A DNA stretch of 64,000 bases from an uncultured Pelagibacteraceae bacterium (GTDB taxonomy: Bacteria > Pseudomonadota > Alphaproteobacteria > Pelagibacterales > Pelagibacteraceae): NCBI GenBank assembly GCA_902579585.1, contig CACHHJ010000002.1, positions 1-64,000 on the forward strand, written 5' to 3'. The position numbers were made by a program, and so were the translations under genes. The notes under the pieces were generated by a model that saw only the letters and a program-made list of their open reading frames with translations, did not search any database and had not been told where the DNA came from. Below are positions 29,218 to 38,514 of this stretch, piece by piece (position 1 is the first letter of the stretch; the number at the start of each line of letters is the position of its first letter).

Positions 29218-30258
29218 CTATTTGTTGGAAGAGGAGATAAAATTCCATCTACAATCAAAACTTGGAATGAAAATTCCAGATAAATTTGTATTACCAAAGC
29301 TAGTTTCTAAAACTTTTGTCCAATTTTTAATTTGCTTTGGTTTTTTGTCCTGACATCCGACTTGAGCGGTTAGAGCTCCACCTTTTTTTAAAATTCTTTT
29401 TAAGCCTTTCATATTACGCTTTGCTAAATCTATGCAATATTGATCATCATTAAGATCTACAAATATATGATCATATTTAGAGTCCTCGATAGATTTGATG
29501 CTTTTAAATGCATCACCCCAATATGATTTTACTTTATTACTTTTTTTAATTCTTGATGTGATTTTAGGCAAATGCTTATAACTAAGTTCAACAACTTGTG
29601 GATCGAGTTCAAACCAATCAACAAAATTAAAATTATTTTGTAAACATTCTCTAACTACCCCACCGTCACCACCACCTATTACTGCTGCAATACCTTTTTT
29701 TTCACAAATACTGGTTCCAGATTTAACAAAAGTAGAACTATAAAGTTTTTCATCTTTTTCTGAAACTTGAAGCTCATCATCAATGAATAAAGCATTGCCA
29801 AACTCCTCGAGATTCAAAATCTCTAATTTTTGACCAACTTTTGAAACTAGTTTTTCCAAAATATCATTTACAACATAATATTTTTTTTGTCCTGGAGTGC
29901 TATAGATATCATCCTTTAAAGCAACACTACTTCTATCAAAATTATTAACAATTATTCTCTTATGATCTATTTCTTTTTTTAAAATATTTAAAGCTACTCG
30001 TGGTGAAATTTTACCACATGTAAAAAAGTCGAAGCTTACAACTCCTCTTTCTGGAAAAGTATGAAAACTCATATGACTTTCTGCTAATAAAGCTACAGAT
30101 GTGAAGCCTTGTGGTTCAAATTTGTGACTAGAAATTTTTAGCAATTCAACATTTGCTTTTTTTGAAATTTTGTAAAAAATCTTTTCGTAGAAATCGGGTG
30201 GATAATCTTTTTTTACCCCAAGAAAGTCTAGTGTGATATGCTCACCAACTTTTATCAT
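29218..30258 (-). CDS. Fused S-adenosylmethionine decarboxylase + spermidine synthase-like aminopropyltransferase
   Basis: N-terminal SpeD: LLAESHMSFHTFPERGVVSFDFFTCG; C-terminal SpeE: AAVIGGGDGGVVRECLQ, DWFELDPQVVELS; one uninterrupted 346-aa frame. Confidence 0.92.
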   Translation of the reverse strand: MIKVGEHITLDFLGVKKDYPPDFYEKIFYKISKKANVELLKISSHKFEPQGFTSVALLAESHMSFHTFPERGVVSFDFFTCGKISPRVALNILKKEIDHKRIIVNNFDRSSVALKDDIYSTPGQKKYYVVNDILEKLVSKVGQKLEILNLEEFGNALFIDDELQVSEKDEKLYSSTFVKSGTSICEKKGIAAVIGGGDGGVVRECLQNNFNFVDWFELDPQVVELSYKHLPKITSRIKKSNKVKSYWGDAFKSIKSIEDSKYDHIFVDLNDDQYCIDLAKRNMKGLKRILKKGGALTAQVGCQDKKPKQIKNWTKVLETSFGNTNLSGIFIPSFDCRWNFISSSNK

Positions 30259-30265
30259 TATAAAA

Positions 30266-30910
30266 TTAATCCTTTTTATAATTTTTCATCTTATCCAAAA
30301 CAATTTTCATTTCTCTTTTTGAAAGCAGTTTAGGTATTCCAATTCTTATTGCATTTATATATTGATGGCAAATATTTTCGACCTCTTGCGCAAGCTCAAA
30401 AGCATTATCTAAATTTTTTCCAAAAGTTATTTGACCGTGATTAGACATTAGACATGCTGATCTATTTTTAAGTGCTGATAAAATATTCTTTGATAAATTT
30501 CTTGTTCCAAAAGTAGCGTATTTAGCGCATTTTATGTCTTCTCCTCCGGCTACACCGACCATGTAATGAAAGGCAGGAATGTTTTTTTTATGTGTGGAAA
30601 CAGCCGTAGCACACGTAGAATGTGCATGCACTATAGCTTTAGCGTCAACTTTATTAACATAAATATCTTGGTGAAATCGCCATTCTGAAGACGGTTTTTG
30701 CTTTTTTTTGTCGAATCGACCTTTTAAGGAAACAAAAACAATATCTCTCGGTTTTAATACAGAATATTTAACTCCAGAAGGAGTAATATAAAAACCATTA
30801 ATATTTCCTTCATTTGCTCTTACGGAAATATTTCCTGATCTTAATGCAGACAAATTTGTTGTGTTCAATTTTTTTGCATATTTAATGACCTGTGCTCTAA
30901 GTTTTTTCAT
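30266..30910 (-). CDS. Class II aldolase/adducin family (FucA/Ald2-like; candidate methylthioribulose-1-phosphate aldolase)
   Basis: SGNISVR, SSEWRFHQDIY, VHAHSTCATAVS, FHYMVGVAGGEDIKCAKYATFGT, SNHGQITFGK; adjacent to mtnA/mtnP. Confidence 0.85.
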   Translation of the reverse strand: MKKLRAQVIKYAKKLNTTNLSALRSGNISVRANEGNINGFYITPSGVKYSVLKPRDIVFVSLKGRFDKKKQKPSSEWRFHQDIYVNKVDAKAIVHAHSTCATAVSTHKKNIPAFHYMVGVAGGEDIKCAKYATFGTRNLSKNILSALKNRSACLMSNHGQITFGKNLDNAFELAQEVENICHQYINAIRIGIPKLLSKREMKIVLDKMKNYKKD

Positions 30911-31977
30911 TTAAATAAACCTTTTAAACCTTCTGAAGATGCTTCGCAGATGCCTTTTTCCGTTATCAGTCCCGTGACATACTTAGCAGGAGTAATATCA
31001 AATGCTAAATTCATAGCTTTACTTTTTTGGGGATAAATCAAAATTTTTGTTAATTTATTATTTTTATCTAAACCTTCTATAAAGGATAGTTCTTCTGAAT
31101 TTCTCTCCTCTATAGGAATATCTTTGAAATTTTTTAAATTCCAATCAATTGTTGAACTCGGTAGAGCAACATAAAAAGGAACTTTGTTATCATAAGCAGC
31201 TAAAGCTTTAAGATAAGTTCCAACCTTATTAGCTACATCTCCAGAGGCAAGAGTTCTATCTGTTCCTGTGATACACATGTCCACCTCTCCTCTTTGCATT
31301 AGAATTCCTCCAGTATTATCAGCAATAATAGTATTTGGTATTCCTTCTTCGTTAAGTTCGTAAGATGTTAAATTAGCTCCTTGATTTCTTGGCCTGGTTT
31401 CATCCACCCAAACATGGAGTTTAATTCCATTTTGGTGGGCATGATAAATTGGTGAAGTAGCAGTACCCCAATCAATAGTTGCAAGCCATCCTGCATTACA
31501 ATGTGTTAAAATGTTTATTGTATCTTTTTTCTTTTTATAAATTTTCTCAATTATTTTTAATCCGTTTAATCCAATATTTTTACAAAAACTTATATCTTCT
31601 TCACAGATAGCATGAGCTTCATTGATTGCAATTTTTAAAATTTCCTTACTATTAACCCCTGATAATTTTTTCATCATTCTATCAACTGCCCATTTTAAAT
31701 TTATTGCAGTTGGTCTCGATTTGATTAAGTCTTCACTAGCTTTTTTAAGAAATGACTGATCATTATTTTCAATTATGGATAACACTAAACCATAGGCGGC
31801 AGTAGCCCCAATTAATGGTGCACCTCTTACTTCCATTGTCTTAATTGCATTAATAGAGTCTTTAATATTTTTTAAATCTTTAATTATAAATTGATGAGGA
31901 AGTTTTGTTTGATCTATAATTTTAACAATATTATTCTCAAACCAAATTGTTCTAAATTCTTTTCCGTTTATGTGCAT
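30907..31977 (-). CDS. mtnA: Methylthioribose-1-phosphate isomerase
   Basis: EVRGAPLIGATAAYGL, HCNAGWLATIDWGTA, DNTGGILMQRGEVDMCITGTDR; start trimmed to MHINGK at 31977, overlapping the mtnP stop by 1 nt. Confidence 0.94.
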   Translation of the reverse strand: MHINGKEFRTIWFENNIVKIIDQTKLPHQFIIKDLKNIKDSINAIKTMEVRGAPLIGATAAYGLVLSIIENNDQSFLKKASEDLIKSRPTAINLKWAVDRMMKKLSGVNSKEILKIAINEAHAICEEDISFCKNIGLNGLKIIEKIYKKKKDTINILTHCNAGWLATIDWGTATSPIYHAHQNGIKLHVWVDETRPRNQGANLTSYELNEEGIPNTIIADNTGGILMQRGEVDMCITGTDRTLASGDVANKVGTYLKALAAYDNKVPFYVALPSSTIDWNLKNFKDIPIEERNSEELSFIEGLDKNNKLTKILIYPQKSKAMNLAFDITPAKYVTGLITEKGICEASSEGLKGLFK

Positions 31978-32849
31978 TATTTTTTTAAAACTCTTCCAGC
32001 AATATACTCTAATTTCTTTATTGTTTTTTTTGTTCTTAATTTTGGATCCGTGATTATAGCGGTATCTAAACAATTGTTTGCAGGATCCTTATCAACTGCA
32101 AAATCTTTGAAAGTTTTAATAACTTCTTTAACCATATTTTGTGCATTCTCTGCATTCTTTTGAAGAGTTTTAATCACCATTGAAACATCAACTTCATCAT
32201 GTTCGGAATGCCAACAATCGTAATCGGTGACCATTGCAACTGTACAATATCTTATCTCGGCTTCTCTTGCTAATTTGGCTTCTGGCATATTTGTCATACC
32301 TATTACATCTGCACTCCATGATCTATATAAATTCGACTCTGCTAAAGTTGAAAACTGTGGTCCTTCCATAACAACATAAGTTCCTCCCATTTGATAATCA
32401 ATATTTAATTTTTTTAAAGCAGCTTCACAACACTCCCCCAAACCTTCGCTTGTAGGTTTTGCCATTGAAACATGAGCTACTATCTCTTCATCAAAAAATG
32501 TTTTGTCTCTGGAGAAAGTTCTATCAATAAACTGATCAACAATTACAAAAGTTCCAGGGCTCAGGTTTTCTTTTAAAGAACCAACTGCTGATACTGATAT
32601 TATGTCAGTGACACCTTGTTGTTTCATTGCATCAATATTTGCTCTAAAATTTATATTGGTTGGGCTTATTTTGTGACCTCTAGAATGTCGTGGAACAAAA
32701 CTTATATCATTTCCTTTAAACTTTGCTGTCATAATATCATCTGAGGGTTGTCCCCAGGAAGTTTTAACTTTTTTCCACTTAGTTTTTTGAAAACCTTCCA
32801 TGTTGTAAAGACCGCTTCCACCAATTATCCCAAGCTTTCTATTTTTCAT
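31977..32849 (-). CDS. mtnP: S-methyl-5'-thioadenosine phosphorylase
   Basis: LGIIGGSGLY, VPRHSRGHKISPTNINFRANI, GPQFSTLAESNLYRSWSADVIGMTNMPEAKLAREAE. Confidence 0.94.
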   Translation of the reverse strand: MKNRKLGIIGGSGLYNMEGFQKTKWKKVKTSWGQPSDDIMTAKFKGNDISFVPRHSRGHKISPTNINFRANIDAMKQQGVTDIISVSAVGSLKENLSPGTFVIVDQFIDRTFSRDKTFFDEEIVAHVSMAKPTSEGLGECCEAALKKLNIDYQMGGTYVVMEGPQFSTLAESNLYRSWSADVIGMTNMPEAKLAREAEIRYCTVAMVTDYDCWHSEHDEVDVSMVIKTLQKNAENAQNMVKEVIKTFKDFAVDKDPANNCLDTAIITDPKLRTKKTIKKLEYIAGRVLKK

Positions 32850-32892
32850 GATTTAATTATTAATCTTTTTTTGTTAGATAATGAAGTAAAAT

Positions 32893-33420
32893 ATGGATTT
32901 AAAAAAATATATTAGATCAATACCTGACTATCCCAAAAAAGGCATTTTATTTAGGGATATAACAACTTTAATAAAAAACCCTGAGGCCTTTAACTTTAGT
33001 GTTGATAAAATTATAGAAATATCAAAAAAAATAAAATTTGATAAAGTTGCGGCCATAGAATCTAGAGGTTTTATTTTTGCTGCTGTTGTCTCTTATAGGT
33101 TGAAAAAACCTCTTATAATGATGAGAAAAAAAAATAAATTACCTGCTGAGAGATACTCTGTCGATTTTGAATTAGAATATGGGAAGGCCACAATAGAGAT
33201 ACACAAAGATTCAATTAGTAAAGGTGATAATGTTTTAATTATAGATGATTTGATTGCCACTGGTGGTACAGCTGAAGCTGGTGCAAAATTAGTTGAGATC
33301 TCACAGGGAAAAGTTGCTGGTTTTATTTTTATTATAAATTTATTTGATCTAGGTGGTAACCAAAAATTAAAAGATAATTCTTATTTTACTGAAAGTTTAA
33401 TAGACTTCCCTGGTCACTAA
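32893..33420 (+). CDS. apt: Adenine phosphoribosyltransferase
   Basis: IRSIPDYPKKGILFRDITTL, VLIIDDLIATGGTAEAGAKLV. Confidence 0.96.
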   Translation: MDLKKYIRSIPDYPKKGILFRDITTLIKNPEAFNFSVDKIIEISKKIKFDKVAAIESRGFIFAAVVSYRLKKPLIMMRKKNKLPAERYSVDFELEYGKATIEIHKDSISKGDNVLIIDDLIATGGTAEAGAKLVEISQGKVAGFIFIINLFDLGGNQKLKDNSYFTESLIDFPGH

Positions 33421-34431
33421 TTATATTTCTTTTTTTATCCAAGTTGATGGTGTTAATTCATTTTGAATTTCAACATTGATATAATAATCAAAAGGTTTTA
33501 CTCCTCTTTTTTTAATATAATCGAATGTTTTTGTTATACCTGTTTTAAGATCAACGGTTGTCTTATAATTAAGTAACTTTCTTGCTTTGTTAGCTGAACA
33601 AGTGGCATGTTTGACTTCTTTTGGTCTATCAGGTTTATAAATTGGTTTTAAATTGCTCCCTGTCACATTTGAGCACAATTCAGCAACTTTGTTTATTGTC
33701 ACGAACTCCTCATCAGGTCCGATATTTATTATTTGTTTATTTAAATTTACTTGATCTTTCATTGGTATAAGACAGCTTAAACAATCATCAATGTATGAAA
33801 AGCATCGTTTTTGCTCTCCATCACCATAAATAATTGGAGCTTTATTTTGCAACATTCTGTTGAGCATAATTGATACAACGTTTCTAAAAGGGTCGTCATA
33901 CTTTTGCTTTGGCCCTATTATATTGTGTGGCACAGCAATCACCCACTCTATTTTATTCAACTCACATAAATTTATTAAAGTTTGCTCTGCTGCAACCTTT
34001 GCAATTGCATATGGATCAGCTGGACTTGACTTCATATCTTCGGTGAAAGGATATTTTTGTGAACCATATCTAGCCATTGATGAACAAAAAATTATTCTTT
34101 TTACTTTATTCGATACAGCAGCAGAGAATACCGATACAGAAGCTAAATAATTATTTTTACCTATCTCATATGGAGAAAAAACTGATAGGCCTTCATGTGC
34201 TGTTGCCGCACAATGATAAACGATGTCTACCCCTCTCATAAGTTCTTTTATTTTTTTTAGATCGCAACAATCTATTTTATGAAATTTAATATTTTTTGGA
34301 ACATTATCTTCATAACCTCCCATCATATTATCTATTCCAACTACTTCATCACCCATTTTAGATAATTTTTCTGCAAGGTGAGATCCTAAAAAGCCTGCAG
34401 CTCCGGTGATAAATACTTTATTTTTTTTCAT
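33421..34431 (-). CDS. NAD-dependent nucleotide-sugar epimerase/dehydratase (extended SDR)
   Basis: VFITGAAGFLGSHLAEKL, SSMARYGSQ, YAIAK. Confidence 0.9.
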   Translation of the reverse strand: MKKNKVFITGAAGFLGSHLAEKLSKMGDEVVGIDNMMGGYEDNVPKNIKFHKIDCCDLKKIKELMRGVDIVYHCAATAHEGLSVFSPYEIGKNNYLASVSVFSAAVSNKVKRIIFCSSMARYGSQKYPFTEDMKSSPADPYAIAKVAAEQTLINLCELNKIEWVIAVPHNIIGPKQKYDDPFRNVVSIMLNRMLQNKAPIIYGDGEQKRCFSYIDDCLSCLIPMKDQVNLNKQIINIGPDEEFVTINKVAELCSNVTGSNLKPIYKPDRPKEVKHATCSANKARKLLNYKTTVDLKTGITKTFDYIKKRGVKPFDYYINVEIQNELTPSTWIKKEI

Positions 34432-34476
34432 TGGTATTAATTTTTATATTTAAAAATGTCTCAAATCAATAAATAA

Positions 34477-35352
34477 TCAAACTTTAGGTCTGTACCATGA
34501 TTTTTTTCCAGCTATTGAGTTGGCTAGACCTGAAAATCTTTGGTAATAAATTTCTTTTTTCTCTTTGTTCATAATCAAAAGAAAAAAGAAATATTTAAAA
34601 ATCGACGATATAAGTTTTGGAAATACTTTAATTAGTGAATTTACGAAACCCTTATATTTTTTGTTAAAATAAAAAGTAGACCACATCCAGTGCCAATTTC
34701 TAGACAGTTCCATTTGATGATTGATTTTATTTTCATGGGACCTGCCTCCCTCATGAAAAATTATTATTGGAGCACAATAATAAATTTTTTTTTTACTTTT
34801 TAAAATTCTCATTGCTAAGTCTGTTTCCTCTAAGAAAAAGAAAATATTTTCGTCAAAAAAACCGATATTCTCAAATTTTTGAAGATTGAGAAATAAAGCA
34901 TGACCTCTTACAGTTTTAATTGCTTTTTGATCTAACTCAATACAATGATCCCACACTCTATTTTTTGAGGCCAAATTAGAGTTTCTAAAGTTATTTTTAT
35001 CCTCAAGAGTACTAGGCTGTATCATTGCAAAGTCAGAATTTTCTTCAGCCAATTTTAAAAAATTAGTTATTGAGTCAGGAAAAAGTTCTGCATCAGGATT
35101 AAGTATTAAAGCATATTTAGTTTTAACTTCTTTTAATCCTATATTGTTTCCCTTTCCATAACCGATGTTCTCCCCAGAAAGAATACATTTAACATTTTCA
35201 AATTCTCTTTCTATTTTTGTTTTATAATCTTGATCGTTTGAATTTTCTACGTTAATTACATTGTATCGCTTATCAATAGAATTTAAGCAATTTCTGATTT
35301 TGTTTTCACTTTTAAAGGATGTTATTACTATAGTTATATCTTTAATTGACAT
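34477..35352 (-). CDS. Glycosyltransferase family 2
   Basis: TIVITSFKSENKIRNCLNSI, NIGYGKGNNIGLKE, LILNPDAELF, FFLEETDLAMRI. Confidence 0.9.
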   Translation of the reverse strand: MSIKDITIVITSFKSENKIRNCLNSIDKRYNVINVENSNDQDYKTKIEREFENVKCILSGENIGYGKGNNIGLKEVKTKYALILNPDAELFPDSITNFLKLAEENSDFAMIQPSTLEDKNNFRNSNLASKNRVWDHCIELDQKAIKTVRGHALFLNLQKFENIGFFDENIFFFLEETDLAMRILKSKKKIYYCAPIIIFHEGGRSHENKINHQMELSRNWHWMWSTFYFNKKYKGFVNSLIKVFPKLISSIFKYFFFLLIMNKEKKEIYYQRFSGLANSIAGKKSWYRPKV

Positions 35353-35432
35353 TATTTAAACATAATTGATTTTATACTCTAATTATTTTAATACTTTAAC
35401 TTAATTGATCATGTCTTATTTGTAAAATTAAT

Positions 35433-36464
35433 ATGAAAAAAATTATTGTAACTGGAGGTTCTGGTTTTATAGGAAGTAATTTAATAAGACTATTATTAAA
35501 AAAAAAATACTTCGTGATTAATGTTGATAAGTTAAGTTATTCTGCGAATTCATACAATGTAAAATATTTTAAAAGAAGTAAAAATTATTTATTTTACAAA
35601 ACCGATATTAATAAAACATCTAAAATCCTTCAGATTTTAAAAAAACATAAACCAATTGGAATTTTTAATTTAGCAGCGGAGACACATGTGGATAGATCTA
35701 TAGATAAAGCACATCATTTTATCAGATCAAATATTGTAGGTGTTTACAGTTTATTAGAAGCAATAAGGAAGTTTGAAAATAAAAAAGTAAAAAAAATTAA
35801 ACTTTTACAGATTTCTACTGATGAAGTTTATGGTGATATACCAAATAATAAAAAAGCAGATGAAAATCATAATTATAATCCCAGTTCTCCATACTCAGCC
35901 TCGAAAGCTGCAGCAGATCAATTCATAAAATCCTATAGTAGAACTTATGGAATAAAAATAATGATTGCTCATCCTTGTAACAATTATGGACCAAATCAGC
36001 ATCCAGAAAAATTTATACCAAAAATGATATTTAATATCCTCAATAATAAACCTTTGCCAATTTATGGTGACGGTAAAAATGTTAGAGAGTGGATTTACGT
36101 TAAAGACAATTGTGAGGCACTTTTAAAAATTTTTTTAAAGGGAAAAAATAATCAAAATTACAATATAGGTTCAGGAATAAGATTAAAAAATACAGATATA
36201 GCAAAAAAACTTTTAGATATCGCAAAAAATAGAGTAACTGGCAAATCTAGTAAAACTAAAATAATATTTGTAAAAGATAGACCCGGCCATGATGAAAGGT
36301 ATGCGTTAAATTCTAAACTTATTAAAAAAGAGATTAAGTGGAAACACAAAATATCTATATCAAATGGTTTACTAAAAACATTGGCATGGTACTCAAAAAA
36401 TTACAATTATTTCAAGCAGATTTCAAAAAAAAATATAACTAAAAGATTAGGTTTGAAACTATGA
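35433..36464 (+). CDS. rmlB: dTDP-glucose 4,6-dehydratase
   Basis: IIVTGGSGFIGSNLIRLL, AAETHVDRSI, STDEVYGDI, SPYSASKAAADQ. Confidence 0.93.
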   Translation: MKKIIVTGGSGFIGSNLIRLLLKKKYFVINVDKLSYSANSYNVKYFKRSKNYLFYKTDINKTSKILQILKKHKPIGIFNLAAETHVDRSIDKAHHFIRSNIVGVYSLLEAIRKFENKKVKKIKLLQISTDEVYGDIPNNKKADENHNYNPSSPYSASKAAADQFIKSYSRTYGIKIMIAHPCNNYGPNQHPEKFIPKMIFNILNNKPLPIYGDGKNVREWIYVKDNCEALLKIFLKGKNNQNYNIGSGIRLKNTDIAKKLLDIAKNRVTGKSSKTKIIFVKDRPGHDERYALNSKLIKKEIKWKHKISISNGLLKTLAWYSKNYNYFKQISKKNITKRLGLKL

Positions 36465-37159
36465 AAAAAATAGTTGTCACAGGAGGATCAGGAAGATTTG
36501 CAAACGAATTAAAAAAAATTAAAACAAAATATAATGTCATTTACCCCTCAAAAAAATTTTTAGATATCACCAATTTTGAAAAGATTAAAAATTACTTAAA
36601 AAAAATTAAAGCTGATTATGTTATTCACTTAGCTGGTATGTCTAGACCAATGAAATCTCACGAAAAGAATTTGGCTCAAAGTATAAACTTAAATATAATC
36701 GGAACTTCTAATTTGGTAAGAGCATGTTCAGACTTAAATATTAAAATTATTTATTTTTCCACAAGTTATGTTTATCCTGGAAAAAAAGGTAATTATAAAG
36801 AAACAGATCCAGTTTTACCTTGGAATAATTACGCATGGTCTAAATTGGGTGGGGAATGTGCTGTGCAAATGTATAAAAATTCATTAATTTTGAGAGCGTG
36901 CATGACTGAAAAACCTTTCGTTCATAAAAAAGCTTTCAATAATATTAAATTAAATTTCATTTACCACGAAGATATAGCAAAAATATTGTTTAAGATTATT
37001 AACAAAAAAGGAATTTTAAATATTGGAGGTAAAACAAGAACTGTTTACGAATTTGCAAAAAAATATAATCCTGATGTTATTAAAGTTAAGTCAAAAAAGG
37101 AATTTCCGCCAAAACCGTATATGAATTTGTCAAAACTTTATAAAATTAAAAAAATATGA
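36461..37159 (+). CDS. Short NAD-dependent sugar reductase/epimerase (RmlD-like SDR)
   Basis: IVVTGGSGRFANELK, YVIHLAGMSRP, YAWSK; position between rmlB and rmlC. Confidence 0.75.
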   Translation: MKKIVVTGGSGRFANELKKIKTKYNVIYPSKKFLDITNFEKIKNYLKKIKADYVIHLAGMSRPMKSHEKNLAQSINLNIIGTSNLVRACSDLNIKIIYFSTSYVYPGKKGNYKETDPVLPWNNYAWSKLGGECAVQMYKNSLILRACMTEKPFVHKKAFNNIKLNFIYHEDIAKILFKIINKKGILNIGGKTRTVYEFAKKYNPDVIKVKSKKEFPPKPYMNLSKLYKIKKI

Positions 37160-37692
37160 AATTACTTAAAACCAAATTTAAAGATTTGAAAATTATTAAG
37201 TTAAAAAAAAATAAAGACTCTAGGGGGTATTTGGCTGAAACTTATAATAAAAAATTGATAGGAGGAAAAGAATTAGTTTTTGATTATAAAGTCATCTCCA
37301 AAAAAAATATTTTTAGAGGATTTCATTTCCAATATAAATTTCAACAGGTAAAACTCATCAGTGTTCTTAAAGGTAAAATACTTGATTGTGTAATTGATCT
37401 TAGAAAGAATTCTAAAACATTTGGAAAGACATACAAAATAATTTTGTCTGAAAAAAATAGTTTGTCACTGTATGTTCCAAATGGTTTCGCACACTCCTAT
37501 TTAACACTTGATAAAGAAAATATTGTTTATTACAAACTATCAAATTATTATGCACCAAAATTTGAAAGTGGCATATTTTGGAATGACAAAGATTTAAATA
37601 TCAAGTTACCAGTCAAAAACCCATCAATTTCAAATAAAGATAAAAATTTGCCTTCTTTTAAAAATTTTTTAAAAAGATTTAAATATCTTTAA
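37156..37692 (+). CDS. rmlC: dTDP-4-dehydrorhamnose 3,5-epimerase family
   Basis: KKNIFRGFHFQYKFQQVKLISVLKGKILDCVIDLRKNSKTFGK, YVPNGFAHSYLTL. Confidence 0.88.
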   Translation: MKLLKTKFKDLKIIKLKKNKDSRGYLAETYNKKLIGGKELVFDYKVISKKNIFRGFHFQYKFQQVKLISVLKGKILDCVIDLRKNSKTFGKTYKIILSEKNSLSLYVPNGFAHSYLTLDKENIVYYKLSNYYAPKFESGIFWNDKDLNIKLPVKNPSISNKDKNLPSFKNFLKRFKYL

Positions 37693-38510
37693 GAAATATC
37701 ATTTCTTATATCATAAAAGGAAATATTCATTGTTTTGTATTTGGCATTTTTTGTAAACCAGTAAGATGTAAAACGTTCAGCTAAAAAAGCATAAATCCTT
37801 TCTAAATCATATCCTTTTAAATCTTTATTTGAAAAAAAAAACTCACAATTCTCTAACCAAGTAAAAAGTGTTTGGTAATATTCATTAAGCATTTTTTTGG
37901 ATTTGCATATATACATATTGAATGGATGAAAATATACTTTTCTATTTACATAATCATAAAAATCTTTTCTGTTCTCTTTATCCAAAAATTCAATAGCTTT
38001 TTCTAAATTATTTTTTCCATGCATTATATCGAAATGAAATTTAATAGTTCTCTCATCAGAATTAAGCAATCTACTAGGTTTTTCTAAAATTGTTCTTAAT
38101 CCTTTTTTTAAAAACTTCATTATTTTTCTTTGATTTACATAAAACGGTTCTCCTAAAATTACATCATACTTTTCAAATTCTTCTGGGATTTCTTTTAATA
38201 AAATAGACGGTAGATTATCTATATTAATTTCTGAATTTTTATGAACTCCTTTTGTCCAGAATTTTCTGTAGTGGCAAAAACCAACCCATTTACTTTCACA
38301 ATTTTTCAAATAATTTTTCCAAAACCAATAATGAAACGTAAGTTCTGCGTAGTTTTTATTTTTTTTAGAAATATTTATATTGGTATTATCTCTTAGCCAA
38401 CCGTCTTGAAAATCCTTTTCTCCCAAAGCAGATGGTATATATCCTGCTTCTTTAATAAATTCATAATGATTTGGCTCCATAGATGTACAAAACATTTCAA
38501 GGTTTTTCAT
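37689..38510 (-). CDS. DUF4422-type putative glycosyltransferase
   Basis: SKWVGFCHYRKFW, HPFNMYICKSKKMLNEY. Confidence 0.7.
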   Translation of the reverse strand: MKNLEMFCTSMEPNHYEFIKEAGYIPSALGEKDFQDGWLRDNTNINISKKNKNYAELTFHYWFWKNYLKNCESKWVGFCHYRKFWTKGVHKNSEINIDNLPSILLKEIPEEFEKYDVILGEPFYVNQRKIMKFLKKGLRTILEKPSRLLNSDERTIKFHFDIMHGKNNLEKAIEFLDKENRKDFYDYVNRKVYFHPFNMYICKSKKMLNEYYQTLFTWLENCEFFFSNKDLKGYDLERIYAFLAERFTSYWFTKNAKYKTMNISFYDIRNDIS

Positions 38511-38514
38511 TATG

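Noticed and set aside
31978-32073. N-terminal extension of mtnA in the ORF track
   Set aside because: Extension overlaps the mtnP coding sequence; the internal MHINGKEFRTIW start matches the family and gives a 1-nt overlap.
31891-32163. 90-aa plus-strand ORF across mtnA/mtnP junction
   Set aside because: Antisense to two well-supported genes.
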